DNA of 22,870 nt, taken from NCBI GenBank assembly GCA_910587295.1, contig CAJULP010000082.1, forward strand, positions 1 to 22,870, in the 5' to 3' direction. Each line of letters begins with the position of its first letter. The first letter of the stretch is position 1. The position numbers and the translations under genes are program-made. Source of the DNA: an uncultured Lachnospiraceae bacterium. GTDB lineage: Bacteria > Bacillota > Clostridia > Lachnospirales > Lachnospiraceae. This document shows, piece by piece, positions 8,639-14,597 of the stretch. The notes beneath the pieces are model-generated. The model ran no database searches and was not told the DNA's origin. It was given only the letters and a program-made list of their open reading frames with translations.

Positions 8639-8691
8639 TTTATGATGTGAAAATAAAACACACCATAAAACACTATTTGTTTTATGATGTG
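8639..8691. promoter_or_regulatory. Operator-like repeats upstream of the permease genes
   Basis: TTTATGATGTG occurs at 8639-8649 and again at 8681-8691, exactly 42 bases apart (about four helical turns). Between them is CACACCATAAAACAC (8659-8673), an inverted, near-identical copy. The group lies directly upstream of the LplB-type start and downstream of a candidate promoter, so it could bind a repressor, or the missing response regulator of the YesM kinase, or fold in the leader RNA. Confidence 0.55.
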
Positions 8692-8726
8692 TTAATTATA
8701 AAAAATTTATAAAATAATTAATACTA

Positions 8727-8755
8727 TATAAAATTGACATTATTTACAGTCACAA
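8727..8755 (-). promoter_or_regulatory. Candidate promoter of the transporter operon
   Basis: TTGTGA (8750-8755), 17-base spacer, TTTATA (8727-8732) on the minus strand in the 143-base gap between kinase and permease genes. The gap is very A/T-rich, so other -10 choices (TATAGT a few bases on) are possible. It would let the transporter genes be induced independently of the kinase. Confidence 0.4.
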
Positions 8756-8762
8756 TTTTGCA

Positions 8763-10595
8763 TCATGCCTGTATTTTATGGACAACCGGAATTTGTTTGA
8801 CAGGTATGGACATTTGGACCATCGTTCCCTCACCTATCCTGGATAATATTTTTAACCGGTATTCCTGACCGTAACTCAGTTTCAGGCGTTGATTGATATT
8901 ATAAAGCCCAATGCTCTTCGTCCTGCCGCTGTCTTTTACTTCAATGTTTAGCATCAGCTCCTCCTGCTTTTGGGCTGTCATGCCGCATCCGTTATCACTG
9001 ACCTCTATCATGATATGTTCCCGCTCCCTCTCCTCCTTCTTATAGATACATATTTTTACCAGACCGCCTGTTTCTCTTTCTTCCATACCATGTAAAATTG
9101 CATTTTCTACTATCGGCTGCAATAACAATGGCAATATATACACCTGAGACAGGTCGATTTCAGGCGCCAGCTCAAAAACACTGTCAAATTTTTTTCCGAA
9201 ACGAAGCTTCTGAATTGCCAGATATGTTTCCACATGCTCTAATTCCTTACTTAATGTTGTAAAAGAAGTACCAATGTTCTCTAAAACATAACGCATGGAT
9301 TTTCCTAATAATTTAATAGCCGTTGCAACTTCCCTATCACCTACAGTAAATGCCTTCATTCGGATAGTCTCTAATGTATTATATAAAAAATGAGGATTGA
9401 TCTGGCTTGCCAGCATTTTAAATTCCATGGCCTGCTGAGCCGCTGCCAGTTCTTTTTCATTGATACGGGCTTCGTACATATCCGCATCTTTTTTCTTGAT
9501 CTTCTGTACCATAATCTCCAGATCAGAAAAAGCTTCCGATAATTCATCCTGCCCTCTTACTGAATTAACGATCTCATAATCTTCATTACTTGCCTGATGC
9601 ATTGCCTGTCGCAGAATTGATACCCTTGATGTAAAATATTCCGTAAAAAAGTGAATAATAAAGCCAGGGATCAAAACGGCTAAAACAATGATCAACAGAC
9701 AAATCAAGACAATTTTTCTGATACTGCTGTATGCCTGATCATTCATTGTCAAAACATAGATCTTGGAATCCGATTGGTATGTGCGGAGCGTGGACATATC
9801 CACAAAACAATTTTCTTCCCCTATTTTCTGTGTTCCCATATATTGAAAATAACTCTTTTCATAATCAATCGGAACAGTCTGTTCTTTTCCGTACAATTCT
9901 CTGTCTGAACTATAAAATATTGGTCCGTCATCTACGGAGATCATTGCGGCGTATTCTTCACTGTTAATTCTTGTCCTTAAGTAATTATCACTGATCTTTA
10001 TGACCAATACGGCATTGTTGGAAGTATTTTTTAAAGGAATCTTCCTGACCAGACATAAATTCCAATATTCATTTTCGTATTTATCCACATTTTTCATAGG
10101 ATACCAAAAAATATTTGACTGGGAACATGCTTTTTGAAACCACTCTACTTCCCGCATCTTCTTATCCGCTATATGAAACTGCTTATATTCCATAAAAGAA
10201 AGATTATCAACATAGATTTCTATATCATCAATTTCAGCATGATTATATCTATAACTATCAAGCAGGGAAATCTCCGAAGCTTTATTTTCAAAATTAGACC
10301 GCACATAATAACTCCTTCTAAGCATTTCCCGGAGTCCTTCATCCAAAGCCAAATCCTCAGAAATATTGTAGATTTGTGTTGTAATTTCAAATAGGATCGT
10401 CCTGACTCTTAAGTTATCAGATTCCAATAAATCACGATGATAATTGGTAAGCAGATTAGAAGTATTGATGACCAAAAAACTCCCTATAATTGATATAGGA
10501 AGAACTACTGACAAAAGATAAATAAAATATAACTGCTGTTTTATCTTTGCTTTTTTCAATATTTCAAATTTTTTTAAATTATGTTTTCCGGTCAT
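8763..10595 (-). CDS. YesM/LytS-type sensor histidine kinase
   Basis: 610-residue membrane sensor kinase. TM1 at about 22-45, extracellular dCache-like sensor region about 46-290, TM2 about 292-317, HAMP about 318-372, then a His_kinase/HATPase_c unit of the YesM class. The phospho-acceptor is His402 in QINPHFLYNTLETI. ATP-binding boxes are LLLQPIVENAILHG (490-503) and DNGCGM (534-539), with GLYNINQR at 563-570. Such kinases sense extracellular sugars or sugar-loaded binding protein and phosphorylate an AraC-type response regulator (YesN). None is encoded next to it here. It lies upstream of, and reads in the same direction as, the transporter genes, and is divergent from the alpha-xylosidase. 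The ribosome site before the ATG is weak (TTGGAT), suggesting low expression. Confidence 0.9.
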   Translation of the reverse strand: MTGKHNLKKFEILKKAKIKQQLYFIYLLSVVLPISIIGSFLVINTSNLLTNYHRDLLESDNLRVRTILFEITTQIYNISEDLALDEGLREMLRRSYYVRSNFENKASEISLLDSYRYNHAEIDDIEIYVDNLSFMEYKQFHIADKKMREVEWFQKACSQSNIFWYPMKNVDKYENEYWNLCLVRKIPLKNTSNNAVLVIKISDNYLRTRINSEEYAAMISVDDGPIFYSSDRELYGKEQTVPIDYEKSYFQYMGTQKIGEENCFVDMSTLRTYQSDSKIYVLTMNDQAYSSIRKIVLICLLIIVLAVLIPGFIIHFFTEYFTSRVSILRQAMHQASNEDYEIVNSVRGQDELSEAFSDLEIMVQKIKKKDADMYEARINEKELAAAQQAMEFKMLASQINPHFLYNTLETIRMKAFTVGDREVATAIKLLGKSMRYVLENIGTSFTTLSKELEHVETYLAIQKLRFGKKFDSVFELAPEIDLSQVYILPLLLQPIVENAILHGMEERETGGLVKICIYKKEEREREHIMIEVSDNGCGMTAQKQEELMLNIEVKDSGRTKSIGLYNINQRLKLSYGQEYRLKILSRIGEGTMVQMSIPVKQIPVVHKIQA

Positions 10596-10623
10596 AAATC
10601 ATATCCAATCATTTTTTTACTTT

Positions 10624-10652
10624 AGTATATCTATAAAAAGAATGGTATGCAA
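10624..10652 (-). promoter_or_regulatory. Promoter of the sensor kinase gene
   Basis: TTGCAT (10647-10652), 17-base spacer, TATACT (10624-10629) on the minus strand, in the 132-base divergent spacer. It lies close to the rightward alpha-xylosidase -10, so the two units may be co-regulated. Confidence 0.55.
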
Positions 10653-10668
10653 ACATTTCTTTTTCCAT

Positions 10669-10674
10669 TATAAT
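10669..10674 (+). promoter_or_regulatory. -10 element of the alpha-xylosidase promoter
   Basis: A perfect TATAAT lies 54 bases before the alpha-xylosidase start. The sequence 17 bases upstream (TATGCA) is a poor -35, which would fit a promoter that needs an activator. Confidence 0.5.
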
Positions 10675-10727
10675 GAAGTAGCTTACATATGAAATTCATT
10701 ATTCATAAAAAGAAAGGGATCATAACT

Positions 10728-13067
10728 ATGAAATTTAGTAACGGCTGTTGGTTACAAAAGGAAAGCTGTAGCTGCTTTTCCCCACAGGAAGTATATTTTA
10801 CTACTATTGAAGAAACGAAAGTAACAATTCTAGCGCCTACGATCCACATCACCCAAAGGGGAGATACCTTAGGCTGCATCAACTTAACTTTAGAAATCAC
10901 TTCTCCTGCACCTGATATTATTCGAGTGCGCACCTGGCATCATAAAGGAGCTATCGTAAATACACCTTCTTTCGATCTGGAACTTACTGAAGAACTTCCC
11001 CTTCAAGTGGAAGATTCCGATGAAAAAATTGTGATCACAAGCGGAAGCACCTCCCTTGCCATTACAAAAAAAGACTGGTCCATGGCTTATATAAGGGGTG
11101 ATGAGGTCATTACAAGAAGTACCGGGAAAGACTTAGCCCTCATGAAAACAAACTGGCATGGAAATTATGCTTATGACCGTGGGGATCATGATGACACATA
11201 CATACGCCAAATGCTTTCCCTGTCTGTGGGAGAACTGGTTTATGGCACAGGAGAGCGCTTCACTCCTTTTGTGAAAAACGGACAAAGCATTGATATCTGG
11301 AATGCGGACGGCGGCACCAGCACGGAACAATCTTATAAGAATATTCCCTTTTATCTAACAAATAAAGGATATGGCATTTTGGTAAACCACCCTGAAAACG
11401 TTTCTTTTGAGGTGGGAACGGAAATGGTGACAAGAACTGAATTTTCTGTGGAAGGCGGATATCTGGATTATTTCTTTATCAACGGACCTACCATGAAGGA
11501 AGTCCTTATGCGTTATACCGACCTTACCGGAAAACCTTCCCTGCCTGCGCCCTGGACTTTTGGCCTTTGGCTTTCCACTTCCTTTACCACAAATTACGAT
11601 GAAGATACGGTAATGAGTTTTGTGGACGGGATGTTAAACCGTCGAATTCCGCTTCGGACCTTCCACTTTGACTGTTTCTGGATGAAGGAATTTCATTGGT
11701 CCGATTTTCTCTGGGATAACAGAGTGTTTCCTGACCCGAAAGGAATGCTTGGGAGAATCAAGGCAAAGGGATTAAACATCTGCGTTTGGATCAACACCTA
11801 TATTGGACAGGAATCTGTTCTTTTTGATGAAGGGATGGAAAAGGGATATTTTATCAAACGCACTAATGGACAGGTATGGCAATGGGATATGTGGCAGCCC
11901 GGCATGGCTATTGTTGACTTTACCAATCCTGCCGCATGGAAGTGGTTTCAGGATAAACTGGAAGTCCTTCTTGATATGGGCGTTGACTGCTTTAAGACAG
12001 ACTTCGGTGAGAGGATCCCTTCAAAAGACGTGGTTTATTATGACGGATCTGATCCAAAAAAGATGCACAACTATTATACCTATCTTTATAACAAGTGCGT
12101 TTATGAGCTTTTGGAGCGCAAACGCGGAAAGGGGGAAGCAGTGCTTTTTGCACGTTCTGCCACAGTGGGAGGACAAAAGTTCCCGGTACACTGGGGAGGC
12201 GACTGTTGGTCCGATTACGAATCCATGGAAGAAAGCTTAAGAGGAGGGCTTTCTCTTATGATGAGCGGGTTTGGCTTCTGGGCTCATGATATTGGCGGAT
12301 TTGAACACACTTCCACTGCTGATGTTTATAAGCGCTGGGTAGCTTTTGGTCTTCTCTCATCCCATTCCAGGCTTCATGGAAGTTCTTCATACCGTGTTCC
12401 ATGGGTTTATGATGATGAGGCAGTGGATGTAGTAAGGTTCTTTACAAGATTGAAGGCAAAGTTAATGCCTTACCTTTATAAGACCTCCATTGATACCTCA
12501 AGATCCGGTATCCCTACCATGAGAAGCATGGTCATGGAATTTACCAGTGACAAGACATGCCATTATCTCGACAAGCAATATATGCTTGGCGATAACCTTT
12601 TAGCAGCGCCCATTTTTAACGATCAGAGCATAGCCGAATATTATCTGCCAAAAGGTACCTGGACAGATTTCTTTACCGGAGGAGTAAAAGAAGGCGGATG
12701 CTGGGTCAATGAAAAGCACGGTTATTTAAGCATTCCTTTGATGGTGAAGGAAAATTCCATCATAGCGTTGGGCAACTGTGATGAAAAACCGGATTACGAT
12801 TACGGCGATCATGCGGAAATCAGGGTTTATTCACTGATAGATGGCGTGGAAACCAGTTCCGTTGTTTACGGTATGGATCAGAAGGAAGAAATATCTGTCA
12901 CCGCTAAGAAAGACGGAAAACAAATCCATATCAATGTTTGCTCTGATAAAGATTATACGATTCGATTGGTAAATCTTGTAGTTTCCGGCGAAGGAACCGT
13001 TATAGATGGAAATGATACTGTCATTACTTTGTCAGGAAATGCGGATATTACTTTGACAGAAAATTAA
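10728..13067 (+). CDS. yicI: GH31 alpha-xylosidase (YicI type)
   Basis: Cytoplasmic alpha-xylosidase, 779 residues (E. coli YicI has 772). It releases alpha-linked xylose from the non-reducing end of xyloglucan oligosaccharides and isoprimeverose. The N-terminal beta-sandwich is followed by the (beta/alpha)8 barrel. The nucleophile is Asp425 in CFKTDFGERIP and the acid/base is Asp492 in WGGDCWSDYES; these and the stretch FGFWAHDIGGFE match YicI closely, separating it from alpha-glucosidases. The later block LLSSHSRLHGSSSYRVPW is also YicI-like. There is no signal peptide. Start 10728 is chosen because AAAGGGA lies 9 bases before it, while ATG 10689 has no ribosome site. It is transcribed away from the kinase-transporter operon, which should import its substrate. 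A strong terminator follows. Confidence 0.93.
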   Translation: MKFSNGCWLQKESCSCFSPQEVYFTTIEETKVTILAPTIHITQRGDTLGCINLTLEITSPAPDIIRVRTWHHKGAIVNTPSFDLELTEELPLQVEDSDEKIVITSGSTSLAITKKDWSMAYIRGDEVITRSTGKDLALMKTNWHGNYAYDRGDHDDTYIRQMLSLSVGELVYGTGERFTPFVKNGQSIDIWNADGGTSTEQSYKNIPFYLTNKGYGILVNHPENVSFEVGTEMVTRTEFSVEGGYLDYFFINGPTMKEVLMRYTDLTGKPSLPAPWTFGLWLSTSFTTNYDEDTVMSFVDGMLNRRIPLRTFHFDCFWMKEFHWSDFLWDNRVFPDPKGMLGRIKAKGLNICVWINTYIGQESVLFDEGMEKGYFIKRTNGQVWQWDMWQPGMAIVDFTNPAAWKWFQDKLEVLLDMGVDCFKTDFGERIPSKDVVYYDGSDPKKMHNYYTYLYNKCVYELLERKRGKGEAVLFARSATVGGQKFPVHWGGDCWSDYESMEESLRGGLSLMMSGFGFWAHDIGGFEHTSTADVYKRWVAFGLLSSHSRLHGSSSYRVPWVYDDEAVDVVRFFTRLKAKLMPYLYKTSIDTSRSGIPTMRSMVMEFTSDKTCHYLDKQYMLGDNLLAAPIFNDQSIAEYYLPKGTWTDFFTGGVKEGGCWVNEKHGYLSIPLMVKENSIIALGNCDEKPDYDYGDHAEIRVYSLIDGVETSSVVYGMDQKEEISVTAKKDGKQIHINVCSDKDYTIRLVNLVVSGEGTVIDGNDTVITLSGNADITLTEN

Positions 13068-13083
13068 TTGTTTTTCATGTTAA

Positions 13084-13124
13084 AACCCCCTGCTGCCTTT
13101 AAACGGCAGAGGGGGTTGATTTTT
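13084..13124. terminator. Bidirectional terminator between GH31 and the small prepilin-like gene
   Basis: AACCCCCTGCTGCC pairs with CGGCAGAGGGGGTT with one bulged base around a short TTTAAA loop. A T-run follows on the plus strand (13120-13124) and GGTTTT on the minus, so it can stop both convergent genes. Confidence 0.8.
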
Positions 13125-13142
13125 CATTATATGATTCAAATA

Positions 13143-13340
13143 TTACCTGTCTTTGATAGCTCCGATGACAAACACGATAAGTACTAATGCTACCGGTACG
13201 ATAAGAACCAGACAAGGTATCAACATTTGAATTTTTTTCATAAATGCTAAAATAAACAATATTGCTACAGTAATCAAATAGATTACAATGATCAATTCTA
13301 CTAAAGAAAATCCCTCATTCTTTTTTAATATGTCCTTCAT
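13143..13340 (-). CDS. 65-residue membrane protein with type IV prepilin cleavage motif
   Basis: Very small protein with a strong ribosome site (AAAGGAGGGGG, 4 bases before the ATG), so it is probably translated. Residues 7-20 read KNEGFSLVELIIVI: Gly10, Phe11 and Glu at mature position 5 make a canonical type IV prepilin peptidase site. The first hydrophobic segment runs about 11-34, as in pilins. It has no soluble pilin head. Instead a short KKIQ turn is followed by a second membrane segment (about 39-61) and a charged AIKDR tail. It may be a truncated pseudopilin, a minimal prepilin-like peptide, or a small membrane protein resembling one by chance. No other pilus genes are nearby. A terminator hairpin lies only 33 bases upstream of its start, so its promoter is unclear. 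Confidence 0.6.
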   Translation of the reverse strand: MKDILKKNEGFSLVELIIVIYLITVAILFILAFMKKIQMLIPCLVLIVPVALVLIVFVIGAIKDR

Positions 13341-13373
13341 TTCCCCCTCCTTTAAATTAACTGTTAACAGATT

Positions 13374-13415
13374 AAAAAAGAGGGCTATAGGTTCTAAACT
13401 GAACCTAAGCCCTCT
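13374..13415 (-). terminator. Intrinsic terminator just after the tRNA-Arg remnant
   Basis: On the minus strand AGAGGGCT and AGGTTC pair with GAACCT and AGCCCTCT across a short loop, followed by a run of at least five T. It begins 3 bases after the tRNA 3' end, as expected for the native terminator of a tRNA gene, and it places undisturbed host sequence on the left of the attachment site. Confidence 0.8.
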
Positions 13416-13418
13416 TTA

Positions 13419-13460
13419 CGTCCTCGAGACGATTCGAACGTCCGACCCCTCGCTTAGGAG
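13419..13460 (-). other. 3' fragment of tRNA-Arg(CCU): probable integrative-element attachment site
   Basis: Read on the minus strand the fragment begins CTCCTAA (anticodon loop, anticodon CCU), continues with GCGAG (3' anticodon stem), a variable loop, a T-arm GGACG TTCGAAT CGTCT that pairs fully with one G-U, then CGAGGAC and discriminator G. Upstream there is no matching 5' anticodon strand, no D-arm and no GUCCUCG acceptor strand. So this is only the 3' part of the gene, the segment typically copied when a tyrosine recombinase inserts an element into a tRNA gene. Polarity implies that the element lies to the right and that the intact tRNA is at its far end. Confidence 0.72.
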
Positions 13461-13479
13461 CTCGAGTTCCCGTTGGAAA

Positions 13480-13509
13480 CCTATATTATTTTGAGTTAAG
13501 ATAAGTCAA
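13480..13509 (-). promoter_or_regulatory. Possible outward promoter next to the attachment site
   Basis: TTGACT (13504-13509), 18-base spacer, TATAGG (13480-13485) on the minus strand. It would transcribe through the tRNA remnant and its terminator toward the small prepilin-like gene. Spacing is not ideal, so this is tentative. Confidence 0.3.
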
Positions 13510-13578
13510 TGAAATCATTGATTTTTCTACCCTTCCTGTAAATCCATGTCAAAATAAGAAAACTGAAAATCATCTAAG

Positions 13579-13704
13579 TTAAGCACCTCTCGCTGACAAA
13601 TGAGTGACACTGTCACCCTGAGGGTTCAACCATTCCGTTCCTGCGAATTCATATTTATGGCTACCATTCTCATTTAGCAATGCAGTAATGATAACACTGT
13701 TTTC
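13579..13704 (-). pseudogene. Unrecognised coding remnant
   Basis: An open frame without a start codon encodes about 41 residues including HKYEFAGTEWLNPQGD before TAA at 13579. Stops precede it directly. It overlaps a TGACA/TGTCA repeat group. The composition looks protein-like, but I do not recognise the family; it may be the tail of a mobile-element gene. The rest of 13461-13930 shows no gene. Confidence 0.25.
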
Positions 13705-13936
13705 TTATTAGATTACTTATATTATAACGTGTGCGAGGTCGGATGTCGATAATTTTTTGACCATATTTTGCTCTGGTTTACAGTTTATCCAGCCACCCAT
13801 CAAAACTTTTTTGACATCCTAAAATTTATAACTATTCAGAGCCATACAAAATTGCTTTCTGCGAATGCCAGCATACATACAGAACAGCAATTTCATATGA
13901 CAGGATAACTCATGGGCAAACAGAAAGCAGGAGCTC

Positions 13937-14026
13937 TCACCGAAAACAGAAATTCCTCTTCCCAAAACGGATTTCATCCCCGGGTTCCACCTCCACCATT
14001 TCCTGCGGCTATATTCTCAGGCCGTT
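13937..14026 (-). pseudogene. Tail of an FHA-domain protein (remnant)
   Basis: The frame reads NGLRI, an in-frame TAG, then PQEMVEVEPGDEIRFGKRNF and three more residues before TGA. This is the last strand region of an FHA domain (compare EPGDEIGIGKLKF in the gene at 21.35 kb, same orientation). The start, most of the domain and the open frame are lost. It is similar to, but not a recent copy of, the other FHA tail. Confidence 0.5.
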
Positions 14027-14088
14027 CTTATGTCTTTTTGTTAACAGGGTCAAAAAATAATGGATGTAATGTAATTGCCTGATTTAAT

Positions 14089-14562
14089 TTACTGTGCATG
14101 ATTCATTTTCTCCTTTGAAAAAGTTTTTATCCACTTTCCGCTCCTCAAGCGGAATACACACCATATCGATTTACAAATCTGATCTATTTTTCAGAAAAAC
14201 ATAGATCCAAAAAGCATCCAGATGCCATACCAGCCCCGCCAGAATTCCAAGGGGCAATGACGCAGCCCACAGAAAAATAATATCTGCCACCATGAGAAAT
14301 TTCGTATCACCACCGCCACGGAGCACTCCCTTTGTCAGAATGCTGTTCATAGACTGAAAAATAACAATAAATGCGATGGCGTCCATAAGCTCACCGGCAA
14401 TCTGAGCCGTTTCAGGTGTTATATTGTAAAGTCCGATAATGGGTCTGCTTCCCCAAGCTTTCCCACCATGACGGTATCGGTCATATTGACACCGATGGTG
14501 ATCATGCTCTGCAAGGAAATCGGAATGGCGATAACTGCCATTTTTTTATAAAAACATTTGTC
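14089..14562 (-). pseudogene. MATE-family efflux transporter, internally deleted and frameshifted
   Basis: The N-terminal end reads FYKKMAVIAIPISLQSM and then DTVMVGKLGEA, the first membrane segment of a MATE (NorM/DinF-like) sodium/drug antiporter. It then jumps, with a frame change, to IIGLYNITPETAQIAGEL and the late motif ILTKGVLRGGGDTKF, which normally lies some 300 residues further on. A second single-base shift near 14180 breaks the C-terminus (IDQICKSIWCVFRLRSGKWI in the next frame). About 150 codons remain of about 450. It lies directly downstream of the GH51 gene, in the same direction. The 71-codon frame at 14171-14386 is part of it, not a gene. Confidence 0.8.
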
Positions 14563-14597
14563 TTTCTATTCTCTTATCTTCTGTTCAGCGTCAACCT

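Noticed and set aside
10689..10727. Earlier start for the alpha-xylosidase
   Set aside because: No Shine-Dalgarno, and it lies only about 15 bases from the TATAAT element.
13400..13490. A complete functional tRNA gene
   Set aside because: T-arm and 3' acceptor are good, but the D-arm, 5' acceptor strand and a pairing 5' anticodon stem are absent.
14171..14386. A small 71-residue membrane protein gene
   Set aside because: It is one open piece of the broken MATE transporter, whose other parts lie in adjoining frames.
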